From: Brevibacillus brevis
GTDB taxonomy: Bacteria > Bacillota > Bacilli > Brevibacillales > Brevibacillaceae
Reading direction: 5' to 3'
Assembly (NCBI RefSeq): GCF_001039275.2
Contig: NZ_CP030117.1
Span: 5,249,501 to 5,313,500 of the forward strand
Length of the DNA stretch: 64,000 nucleotides
A model generated the notes under the pieces. It was not told the origin of the DNA. It did no database searches and worked only from the letters and a program-made list of their open reading frames with translations. Shown piece by piece: positions 34,581 through 42,790 of the stretch. Made by a program: the position numbers and the translations under genes. Numbering within the stretch: the first letter of the stretch is position 1; each line of letters starts with the position of its first letter.

Positions 34581-35507
34581 CTACTCAAACTCTACTGAAA
34601 TGTCATCTAATTCTAGATCAATTGGTTCTGGATTCTTAGGAATGGCCCCTGCATCAGATGGGGTGCCTGTTGAAAACAAGGAAAAATATTTATAGCTTTC
34701 ATTCCCTGATGTATCCTTTACTGCTCCTTGGGCTACCGCTAAGAGGTACTCTGCATTATTTTTTAAAGGTGCATTCGGTTGGATCGTTACAGTGTCATTT
34801 TTGACGATAAAAGTTGCAGGAACCTCCGCAGCATTGTCATCCATTAATAGGAATTCGTTTGTGCCACTTTTCACTTTGCGATCATACTTAATTGTAATCA
34901 CCGCATTTACATCCACTTTTGTTTCCTCTTCATACGGCTTTACATCGATTACTATAGGCGCTTGGTTGTTGCTGGTCACAAACTGAGTTGAATACTTATC
35001 GATCAATTTAGTAGAACCAGTGGTGCTTACAATTGCTCCTTTGTCGATCTCGATCGCATATTTCGTATTTGATTCCAAAGTCTTGTCAGGACGAATATAG
35101 AGGGTGTTATTTTTAATCTCCAATTTTCCGCTGACTGGTGATTTTCCTTTAACCTTATAGAGAGATACTACTGTTGACGGATCATTGTCAAAAGCAATTG
35201 GCACCGAGAATGTTAGCGCAGGTTGAATGTTTGTAGGAACATCTGTCTGCGCAATAATAGGATTAGAAACTGATACGAACACATCCCCAGGCTTTGGATA
35301 ACTGATTAGGTTGTCGGAAATATACGTGCTATCGAGTTGGTATTCACTTTTGAATTTCGCGTCAATTTCCTCTAGCTGCTCATCATCAAGGAACTGATTC
35401 GGTACACCAAGCTCTTCTTGCTCCGATTTTGCTGATACGTTGTTGCTGTTTAGGGTTAGACTGAACATGAGTGTTACTGCGAGTAAGGCTTGAAATAAAT
35501 TCTTCAT
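34581..35507 (-). CDS. Secreted protein with Ig-like (Big_5-type) domains
   Basis: A 308-residue exported protein. The signal peptide (KNLFQALLAVTLMFSLTL, predicted cut after VSA at residue 26) leads to a short linker. Two similar beta-sandwich units follow at about 95-180 and 185-285, each with the pattern '...VSVPIAFDNDPS / ITIKYDRKVKSGT ... LYIRPDKTLESNTKYAIEI / VTIQPNAPLKNNAEYLLAV'. That pattern is common in S-layer and surface proteins of Bacillales. No SLH, LPXTG or lipobox is seen. GGAGG supports the ATG at 35507. The tail is acidic. The role is unknown; extracellular adhesive or S-layer-associated is plausible. Confidence 0.82.
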   Translation of the reverse strand: MKNLFQALLAVTLMFSLTLNSNNVSAKSEQEELGVPNQFLDDEQLEEIDAKFKSEYQLDSTYISDNLISYPKPGDVFVSVSNPIIAQTDVPTNIQPALTFSVPIAFDNDPSTVVSLYKVKGKSPVSGKLEIKNNTLYIRPDKTLESNTKYAIEIDKGAIVSTTGSTKLIDKYSTQFVTSNNQAPIVIDVKPYEEETKVDVNAVITIKYDRKVKSGTNEFLLMDDNAAEVPATFIVKNDTVTIQPNAPLKNNAEYLLAVAQGAVKDTSGNESYKYFSLFSTGTPSDAGAIPKNPEPIDLELDDISVEFE

Positions 35508-35708
35508 ACTTCTCCTCCAAAATAGTTTGTGTGTACATAAAAATCGTATTTCATTTTTAAGGCGTAACATACAGTTTTTTACACGAAATAAAAATACGGT
35601 TATTTTGGACTAGGAACTCTTTCATCCATCGTGACCTTCCTAAATTAGAAAACTGGGAGCAAACTCTGGGCCTCCTCCGTCTCCACTCCAAAAAGCCGTA
35701 CGTCTACC

Positions 35709-35743
35709 AAAAAAAAAAACGAAAGCAACAACCGCCTTCGTTC
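35709..35743 (-). terminator. Terminator after the DUF402 gene
   Basis: On the minus strand AACGAAGGC (from 35742) pairs with GCTTTCGTT (to 35718), one mismatch, followed by a run of about ten T. It starts 12 bases past the DUF402 stop. Confidence 0.82.
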
Positions 35744-35753
35744 TTTCATACGT

Positions 35754-36272
35754 TTATACAAAAAAATTTGGAAAATCAAAGTCATCCCGTTTGCCCGACA
35801 AAATATTTCGTAATAAAAGATCAGCGGTCTCAGAGGCAAACTGGTGATACTCGCTCGTGATAACGCCTTTTTTCAATGCCTCATCGAGCTCATCCTGATC
35901 AAGCAGGTATACTTCTCCTGTCGGCAGTACCACGATGTCGAGGTACAAATCGTCATACCAGATATGCCCGTTCTCATCCTTGCCATGTCCCCGGCAAATA
36001 TCGATATACCATTGCACGGTATTCCCTAACTCATCCATCATTTTCGTAACGGCATAAGCTTGACCATGGGGAAAATACTGCAAGTACACATATCCTCTAT
36101 CGCCCACACACAGAGTTTTGTCCCCGACAGGCATGTAGGCAGGCTCACTTACTTCATCCAGAGTCAGGCGGACAGCGTACCCTGAGAAAGATAAAGATTC
36201 TACCCGTTTTTGCTGGTAGCCCAATCGCTTGACACGTCTCCAACCAGGTCGATCTGCTCTTTTTCGCTTCAT
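35754..36272 (-). CDS. DUF402-domain protein
   Basis: A 172-residue protein. A strongly basic N-terminus (MKRKRADRPGWRRVKRLG) precedes a DUF402 domain with the conserved pattern WYIDICRGHGKDENGHIWYDDLYLDIVVLPTGEVYLLDQDELDEALKKGVI (about 87-140). Characterised DUF402 proteins include nucleoside di/triphosphatases (Ntdp/YgaC) and FomD hydrolases that use divalent metal. The acidic YDDLYLDI and LDQDELD residues fit a metal site. GGGAGG precedes the ATG. The basic extension is longer than in YgaC and could bind nucleic acid. Confidence 0.85.
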   Translation of the reverse strand: MKRKRADRPGWRRVKRLGYQQKRVESLSFSGYAVRLTLDEVSEPAYMPVGDKTLCVGDRGYVYLQYFPHGQAYAVTKMMDELGNTVQWYIDICRGHGKDENGHIWYDDLYLDIVVLPTGEVYLLDQDELDEALKKGVITSEYHQFASETADLLLRNILSGKRDDFDFPNFFV

Positions 36273-36346
36273 AGCCTGCCCTCCCTCGTCATTTTGGTTG
36301 CTATTACTCTACCATGAATGGGATCGCTTTGTCAGATAGCAAACAA

Positions 36347-36371
36347 AGACATGCTCACGTAGAACATGCCT
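36347..36371 (-). terminator. Likely terminator after the permease gene
   Basis: AGGCATG (36371-36365, minus strand) pairs with CATGTCT (36353-36347) through one G-T wobble, followed by TTGTTTGCT. The stem is short, so confidence is moderate. Confidence 0.48.
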
Positions 36372-36390
36372 AAACAAATGAACCTGCCAT

Positions 36391-37824
36391 TTATGTTTGG
36401 GAGGAGTCGTCTTTTGTTGCCAATCGACTGTGTTTGCGGCCATAAAGAAAATAGACGATCGCTCCTACCGACAGCCAACCGAGAAAACCGAACTTGGTAA
36501 GCGGCGGCAGGTTAAAAACGAGATATCCGCAAAAGAGAACCGAGAGAAAGGGAACAAACGGAACAAATGGGACAAATGGGACGCGAAAAGCCCGCGGTAA
36601 TTGCGGATGAGTGCGGCGTAATACAACTAGCCCAATCGAGACCAAAATAAAAGCAAACAGCGTTCCAATATTGGTGAGCTGGGCCAAGCTGGAGAGGGGC
36701 AATAATCCACCGAAGGTTGCTACTAATGCTGCCACGACGAGCGTGCTCTTTTGTGGTACCTGTGTGCGGGGATGTAGGTGCGAGAAGAGCTCAGGGAGCA
36801 AGCCATCTCGGCTCATCGCAAAAAACATCCGGGCTTGTCCATACATCATGACTAACAAAACGGTCGTGATCCCGACAATGGCTCCCAACGAAATGAAGCC
36901 TGCTACCCAGTCCTGATTGACATAACTGAGCGCAAACGCGACTGGATTTTTGACATTCAACAATTTGTACGGAACAATCCCTGTCAATGTCAGCGAGACA
37001 GCAATGTACAAAATCGTGCACACGAGTAAGGACGAGATGATCCCGATTGGCATGTCACGCTGGGGATTGCGCACTTCTTCGGCCGCAGAAGACACCGCAT
37101 CAAACCCGATAAAAGCAAAAAACACCGTTGCGGCACCAGTCGCTACTCCCGCAAAACCAAACGGCATGAATGGACTCCAGTTTTCCGGCTTGACATACAT
37201 GACCCCAACGACGAGGAACAGGACAACTACCGCCACTTTTATTAACACCATGATGGTATTCAAGCTCGCTGACTCTCTCGTTCCCTTCATCAACAAAGCT
37301 GTAATGATGACAATGATGAGGACCGCAGGTAGATCCATGATCGTTCCTTTTGATGCATCAAACGCACTCGTGAGCGCATGCGGCAGATGGATATTAAACC
37401 CGGCTAACAATCCCTGGGCATATCCCGACCATCCGCTTGCCACCGCAGCACAAGCCACTCCGTATTCGAGAATCAAGTCCCACCCGATCATCCAGGCGAC
37501 AAATTCGCCAAATGCCGCATAGCTGTATGTATAAGCGCTTCCCGACACTGGAACAGTCGAAGCAAATTCTGCATAGCAGAGTGCGGCAAACACACAGGCA
37601 AGTGCCGCAATAACAAATGACAAAACAAGTGCTGGTCCAGCGTGCAAGGCTGCTGCAACTCCCGTTAACACAAAAATCCCTGTTCCCATGATCGCGCCGA
37701 TCCCCAGCATTGTCAGGTCAAAAGCACCTAATGACTTTTTGAGAGAGCTTTCGTTTTTATCCACATGCTCCAGCATTTGCGCTACCGACTTTTTCCTCAG
37801 CAACTGATTTTTCCATGACATCAT
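36391..37824 (-). CDS. APC-superfamily cationic amino-acid permease (YfnA/CAT-like)
   Basis: A 477-residue transporter with 12 or more helices. It opens KKSLGAFDLTMLGIGAIMGTGIFVLTGVAA, the helix-1 substrate loop of amino-acid permeases. It also has YAEFASTVPVSGSAYTYSYAAFGEFVAWMIGWDLILEY and FFAFIGFDAVSSAAEEVRNPQRDMPIGI. These fit the CAT branch (Bacillus YfnA, YhdG). GGGAGG precedes two adjacent ATGs (37824, 37821). The in-frame extension to 37908 lacks a ribosome site. It is a single gene, and the exact amino acid cannot be named. Confidence 0.9.
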   Translation of the reverse strand: MMSWKNQLLRKKSVAQMLEHVDKNESSLKKSLGAFDLTMLGIGAIMGTGIFVLTGVAAALHAGPALVLSFVIAALACVFAALCYAEFASTVPVSGSAYTYSYAAFGEFVAWMIGWDLILEYGVACAAVASGWSGYAQGLLAGFNIHLPHALTSAFDASKGTIMDLPAVLIIVIITALLMKGTRESASLNTIMVLIKVAVVVLFLVVGVMYVKPENWSPFMPFGFAGVATGAATVFFAFIGFDAVSSAAEEVRNPQRDMPIGIISSLLVCTILYIAVSLTLTGIVPYKLLNVKNPVAFALSYVNQDWVAGFISLGAIVGITTVLLVMMYGQARMFFAMSRDGLLPELFSHLHPRTQVPQKSTLVVAALVATFGGLLPLSSLAQLTNIGTLFAFILVSIGLVVLRRTHPQLPRAFRVPFVPFVPFVPFLSVLFCGYLVFNLPPLTKFGFLGWLSVGAIVYFLYGRKHSRLATKDDSSQT

Positions 37825-37938
37825 GTGCGACCTCCCAAGCGGGTCATTCACTTCCAATCGTGATTGAAAACAGTTGGAGTATGATCCGTTAAGAGGAAAA
37901 TTATGCACTGGCGCAGCTCAGATCGAGGTTTGTCAGGG

Positions 37939-38406
37939 CTACCTGCGTGCTAATCCGCGCCCAATGACATTGGCAGAAACAGGTGGAATCCCAAGCTCTC
38001 TCGCCCAAATGGACAATTGCCCCATGTGATGAATCTCGTGGGCGATGACATGACGAAGCAACTCGCCCTTTGTGTACACTTCATCATCCCAGGCGACCTT
38101 TACTGATTCGTTCTCCATCTCTTCTGACCAATTCTCGATGAAATCAATCAATTCTACGCGCCAGGCATTTGATAGCTCTTTTATTTTTTCCAGCGTCTTG
38201 TATGTTTCGAATGCCACCTGAATATCCGGCTTCCCCTGTACACCCCGAAGCCAGCTATACTCGACGTCAGCAATGTGAAACAAGGTGTACAAAATCGTGC
38301 CAGCCCCACCTGTTTGCTCGCGCAGCAATTCTTCTGGTGGAAGCTGCTTACACCATACCATCCACTCGTCCCGTACCTGCCAGTTATACTGGAAAAACAT
38401 CTTCAT
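37939..38406 (-). CDS. DinB-family (YfiT-like) metal-binding protein
   Basis: A 155-residue four-helix bundle. The three ligand histidines of the DinB fold are visible in LFHIADVEYSWLRG and VIAHEIHHMGQLSIWARELG. Many members are thiol-dependent S-transferases using bacillithiol or related thiols. AAGGAG eight bases upstream supports the ATG at 38406. A copy of the dispersed structured element lies just upstream, so the gene's own promoter must lie in or next to it. No function is assigned. Confidence 0.87.
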   Translation of the reverse strand: MKMFFQYNWQVRDEWMVWCKQLPPEELLREQTGGAGTILYTLFHIADVEYSWLRGVQGKPDIQVAFETYKTLEKIKELSNAWRVELIDFIENWSEEMENESVKVAWDDEVYTKGELLRHVIAHEIHHMGQLSIWARELGIPPVSANVIGRGLARR

Positions 38407-38513
38407 TGGATTCACTCCTTGTTTGATCATTATGTAAATTAGGAAAATTTTAACCGATTATAGCACGTACGTTCCCATTCCGTAAAACCAATAGTGGTTG
38501 TCTTCTAACCATA

Positions 38514-38907
38514 GTGGTCGGGAGAAGCCCTGCCACATGTTTTCCAGTCGCCTATATCCTCTCTTCGTTCGGGCGGTCTCCTTCCAAACATGTGACAGTG
38601 CTTTCGTATGGCTTTGATCCTTTTCCGGCTCTTAAAACATAATGAGGGACAGTTCAAAGCGGCTTCCTTGAATTCTTTTAACCAAAAGCCGCGTGGGAAG
38701 AAGCGTATTTCCAGTCCAAGCGCCTCTGGAGCCCACCTCAGCGCAGGAAAAAATGGCGGGGAATTTCAGCTTCACTTATGAACTACCTCCTCGAAACTTC
38801 TACGTTTGAAGCGCTCCCGTCATTTATTCCGGAGCGGACAGTCAATTCCCCCTTGCGGGGCGTAGGCCGAAGCGTAGACTGGAAATGCGCTTCTTCCCCC
38901 ACCACAA
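38514..38907 (-). repeat. Dispersed structured element, copy A
   Basis: It fills most of the 556-bp gap between dinB and addA. The core 38693-38903 has terminal arms 38695-38716 and 38877-38898 that pair at 21 of 22 positions. An inner stem (38741-38760 with 38816-38835) pairs at 16 of 20 positions. A 50-bp tract, 38849-38898, is identical to 52412-52461 of copy B. Outside the core, weaker similarity to copy B continues left to GTGGT near 38514. By shared orientation with the other copies the element reads on the minus strand. No protein frame is credible. Function is unknown. Confidence 0.75.
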
Positions 38908-38925
38908 CAGCTCTAATAAACAAAA

Positions 38926-38956
38926 AGACCGCCAGAGCCATTGACTCTGACGGTCT
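38926..38956 (-). terminator. Terminator of the repair operon
   Basis: AGACCGCCAGAG (38926-38937) pairs with CTCTGACGGTCT (38945-38956), 11 of 12 positions, with T5 on the minus strand. It lies seven bases beyond the addA stop. Confidence 0.85.
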
Positions 38957-38962
38957 AACATA

Positions 38963-41900
38963 CTAATCCATGCTTTCATCCGAAATCGAAAGTGAGAATC
39001 CACCTGAGAGTAAATAAAGATAACTAGACACGTTCCCTTTTGGCTTGATGATCTGCTTGATCGCCCGGACGTATAGCCTGATCTGGCCTTCGTATCTTCT
39101 TTTCATCTCTTCGATGGCTGCGGCAGTCGCCTCGTTTGCCATCCAATCTGTCTTGAAATCGATCAGGACGAGGCTGCCATCCTGCTCCTCCAACAGGCAA
39201 TCAATGACTCCTTGTACGACAACCTGCTCGTCGCTTTCTTCACCTAACTCAGCTTCTACTTCATAAGCAGGAATCACGAGGGTAAACGGCAGTTCACGAT
39301 GCACGACCGCCGCCGCCTTCATTCGCTGCCCCAAAGGATCGGCGAAGAATCGGGCGATCTGGGGAACATCTACTGCTCGTACCTGCTCGTCAGTCAAAAA
39401 GCGGCGTGCCGCGAGTGCCGTCACCTGCTCCTGAATATCTGCTTCATCCAGCGGACGCTTCAAATCGAGATGCTGGAACACTAAGTGTGTGATTGTCCCT
39501 TTTTCTGCTGCTGTCAGTCGAGTGGATTTTTGCTCAGACAAAAACTTTGGCTTTTCCGTAATGGACGGAAGTATGAGGGACTGACCGCCTTTGCTGACTT
39601 TGGCATGTCGCTTGAGTTCGCTGACACTCCATTTTGCAGCTACGCGTGGCGCAATTGGATGTGGGTCCTGCCATCCTAATCTCTTGTCGACAATCTCTCG
39701 CAAAGTATCATTAGACGGTCGTTCCGGGATCGCCTCTCGTCTGGTCATGCGTTCCCACAGAGACACCTCGTCGTTGGTTGACTCTCCTTGGGCACGGAGC
39801 TCATCTGCCTGATAGAAGTGAAACGACCAAACCGAATCATCCGACACACTTCTGACTCTCACGACTTCTCCTGAGCCTTGTTGCTCTGGATATGCCCGCA
39901 GCACTCCCGCACCAGGATGTCGCAGCATCGCACGCCCCACCCAGTCCAGATATCCCTTTGCCTGAATCAAGTCTTCGTCACTGAGCCGCTCGCTGTCATC
40001 CTGTCTGCCCCAATCTGTCACACTTTTTGCGAGATCCTTGGATGAACCGACAAGAATGAGCTTCTCGCGTGCACGCGTCAAAGCCACATAAAGCACACGC
40101 ATTTCCTCTGCCAGCATATCCCGGCGCAGCTTTTGCCGGATGCCCAGCGCAGCCAGACTCGGATAGCGTAGCTGCATGGAGGGCTCAATAGCCATCGGTC
40201 CAAAGCCCAGATCTTTATGCAGCAAAAACTGGCTTTTCAAATCCATCGTATTAAACTGCTTGCCCATGCCCGCCACAAAAACAACAGGGAACTCCAGCCC
40301 CTTACTTTTGTGGATCGTCATGATGCGTACAACGTCCTCGTTTTCCCCGATGGTTCTTGCTTCGCCCATATCATTGCCGGCTTCTTGCAAACGGTCGACA
40401 AAGCGCAAAAAGCGGAACAAGCCACGATAGGAGCCAGCTTCGTATTGTCTCGCACGATCATAGAGCGCACGCAAGTTGGCCTGTCGCTGCTGACCGTTTT
40501 CTAGAGCCGCCACATAATCGAGATAGCCTGTCTCCCGGTACAGCATCGTCAGCAGTTCTGATAAAGCACCTCTGCGAGCCTCTGTCCGCCATAGATCCAA
40601 TCGGACAAAAAACTGTCGCAGCCTTTTCTCCCAAGGCTCTTGGGCCGGACGTTCCTCTGCATATTGGAGTACCGCTTGGTGAAACGGCCCTGTCGCGTAG
40701 TGAATGCGGATTTGAGCAAGTTGCTCCTCTCGCAAGCCGACGATAGGAGACCGCAATACAGCTGCTAATGGAATGTCTTGGAGCGGGTTGTCAATGACAC
40801 GCAGCAAGGAGAGCATCGTTTCTACCTCAATCGCCGCGAAATAACCCGCAGTCTGCTCCGCATACACAGGAATTCCTGCTGCGTGCAGCTCCTCTTGCAT
40901 CGTCTGCCCCCAGCCAGAGGTCGCACGAAGCAAAATAACGATATCGTGATAGGCCAGCGGGCGCATTCCTCCAGCCTTTTTATCGAAAACGAGCAGTGGC
41001 TCTTCTCCCTCGCCCGGCTCCATCCAACTACGAATGCGGCTGGCAATTAGTCGTGCTTCCAGCTGTGCAACACTCGCTTCCTCTCCCGACTCTCCCTCGG
41101 GAATACCTGCTTCGCTCTCATCTGTCGCCTCTGCAACTACCGCCTGACCTTCTTCTGCTATCGCTGCATTCCGGTCGATCAGATGCATCTCAGCCTGCAA
41201 ACGGTTCGGCTGTACCTCAGGATAAGACGCACGGTTGATCAGCTCCGCCGAAGGATCATAACCGATCTCACCTACCCCGTGAGACATGATCTGGCGAAAC
41301 AAAAAGTTAACGGCATCTACGACTTCCCTTCTACTGCGGAAGTTCGCCGCCAGATCGATGCGCCGACCGATGCAAGCTTCGTCAGCATCACCATCTTTTT
41401 GATAGGTCACATATTTTTCGAGAAACAGCTTCGGCTCTGCCAAGCGGAACCGATAAATACTCTGCTTCACATCCCCCACCATGAAACGATTCGCTGGCTG
41501 ACCATTCGCTCCGTCTCGGGAAACCATTTGCAAGATGGTTTCCTGCACGAGGTTGATATCCTGATATTCGTCTACCAGCACTTCAGCGAACTGTTCACGC
41601 AATTGAGTGGATATAGACGAAGGAACAGTCTCCCCCGACTCATTCGTTTCGGTTAAAACGCGCAGAGCCAGATGCTCCAAGTCGCCAAAGTCGACCAAGC
41701 CACGCGAACGCTTCTCCAATTGAAAAGCATCCGAAAATGCTGTAACCAGCCTAGCTAATGTCTGCATGTGAGGAGCAAGCCGCTGCAAATCGGCGACGTA
41801 CTGCTCGGCTGTCGTAGAAAAGTATTGCTCGATTTGCTCTGCCAGTTCCTTTTTCACACTGTTTCGCAGGTCCTGCACCTGCTCCTTCACGAGCGGATCT

Positions 41901-42790
41901 GTGCCTTTCACCGGAGGCAGCTTGGCAAATACAACTCCTCGAACAGCTTCGACAGTCGCTTCCCAGCCATCTTTGCAAGCCGCTGCTGCACGATGCAGGG
42001 CAGCCGCTTCCGCCTCAAGCAAAGGCAAATAGCCAGCAGGCCCTTCCGGTGAGCCTGCCAACTGAACTGCCCTGCGCATCTTAGCCGTCATTCCACCGAG
42101 TGCCAGCTCCACAGAACGCAGCACGCTCCTGGTCCACACGAGCCCGTCCAGACCGTTTTTATCGTGAACCGCAAACATTCCTGCCGCTTCCCCGAGCCAT
42201 TGTTCTGGTGCTGGATGACTGCGTGAAAACTCATACAGCCTAAGCAGCAATAGGGTGAGGGCATGATCGTCCTGACCGTCCAGCATCACATCAGCTAATG
42301 CATGAAAATCCGCGTCATTCTCATACCAGCTCTCGAGCTGTTCCTCCAAGACATCCTGCCGCAAAAGCTCCCCTTCCATCTGATCGGCTATGCGAAAATC
42401 AGGATCGAGTTCAATCAGATAGTAATACTGGCGCAAAATCCCCAAGCAAAACGAGTGAAGTGTCGTAATCGTCGCCCGCTGGAGCAACGCCAGTTGTCGA
42501 CGCAGGTGTGAAGAGTGCGGGGCATCTTTCAATGCTTTTCGCAAGGCATCGCCAATCCGGTGACGCATCTCTGCCGCAGCCGCATTCGTAAAGGTCACCA
42601 CCAATAGCTGATCGACTCCAACCGGGTCCTTCTCGTCCATGATGCGTCGGATAATCCGCTCAACCAGGACTGAGGTTTTCCCAGAGCCTGCAGCCGCTGC
42701 CACCAGGAGATTATTCCCGCGCTGGATAATCGCTTGCCATTGCTCGTCCGTCCATTGTTCAGGCTTGGCCTGCAATTGTTGATCCACCAT
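38963..42790 (-). CDS. addA: ATP-dependent helicase/nuclease subunit A
   Basis: The 1275-residue UvrD-like motor and nuclease subunit of AddAB, which resects double-strand breaks for RecA loading. Walker A is AAAAGSGKTS (31-40). Helicase motifs include LVDEYQDINLVQETIL and GDVKQSIYRFRLAEP, plus EDVVRIMTIHKSKGLEFPVVFV and VALTRAREKLILVG. The RecB-type nuclease motif VLIDFKTDW lies near the C-terminus. GGAGG precedes the ATG. It overlaps addB by 32 bp and is last in sbcD-sbcC-addB-addA. Confidence 0.96.
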   Translation of the reverse strand: MVDQQLQAKPEQWTDEQWQAIIQRGNNLLVAAAAGSGKTSVLVERIIRRIMDEKDPVGVDQLLVVTFTNAAAAEMRHRIGDALRKALKDAPHSSHLRRQLALLQRATITTLHSFCLGILRQYYYLIELDPDFRIADQMEGELLRQDVLEEQLESWYENDADFHALADVMLDGQDDHALTLLLLRLYEFSRSHPAPEQWLGEAAGMFAVHDKNGLDGLVWTRSVLRSVELALGGMTAKMRRAVQLAGSPEGPAGYLPLLEAEAAALHRAAAACKDGWEATVEAVRGVVFAKLPPVKGTDPLVKEQVQDLRNSVKKELAEQIEQYFSTTAEQYVADLQRLAPHMQTLARLVTAFSDAFQLEKRSRGLVDFGDLEHLALRVLTETNESGETVPSSISTQLREQFAEVLVDEYQDINLVQETILQMVSRDGANGQPANRFMVGDVKQSIYRFRLAEPKLFLEKYVTYQKDGDADEACIGRRIDLAANFRSRREVVDAVNFLFRQIMSHGVGEIGYDPSAELINRASYPEVQPNRLQAEMHLIDRNAAIAEEGQAVVAEATDESEAGIPEGESGEEASVAQLEARLIASRIRSWMEPGEGEEPLLVFDKKAGGMRPLAYHDIVILLRATSGWGQTMQEELHAAGIPVYAEQTAGYFAAIEVETMLSLLRVIDNPLQDIPLAAVLRSPIVGLREEQLAQIRIHYATGPFHQAVLQYAEERPAQEPWEKRLRQFFVRLDLWRTEARRGALSELLTMLYRETGYLDYVAALENGQQRQANLRALYDRARQYEAGSYRGLFRFLRFVDRLQEAGNDMGEARTIGENEDVVRIMTIHKSKGLEFPVVFVAGMGKQFNTMDLKSQFLLHKDLGFGPMAIEPSMQLRYPSLAALGIRQKLRRDMLAEEMRVLYVALTRAREKLILVGSSKDLAKSVTDWGRQDDSERLSDEDLIQAKGYLDWVGRAMLRHPGAGVLRAYPEQQGSGEVVRVRSVSDDSVWSFHFYQADELRAQGESTNDEVSLWERMTRREAIPERPSNDTLREIVDKRLGWQDPHPIAPRVAAKWSVSELKRHAKVSKGGQSLILPSITEKPKFLSEQKSTRLTAAEKGTITHLVFQHLDLKRPLDEADIQEQVTALAARRFLTDEQVRAVDVPQIARFFADPLGQRMKAAAVVHRELPFTLVIPAYEVEAELGEESDEQVVVQGVIDCLLEEQDGSLVLIDFKTDWMANEATAAAIEEMKRRYEGQIRLYVRAIKQIIKPKGNVSSYLYLLSGGFSLSISDESMD

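Noticed and set aside
37520-37540. cre-like AAGCGCTT inside the amino-acid permease gene
   Set aside because: It is within the coding sequence and matches the CcpA consensus poorly outside the central eight bases.
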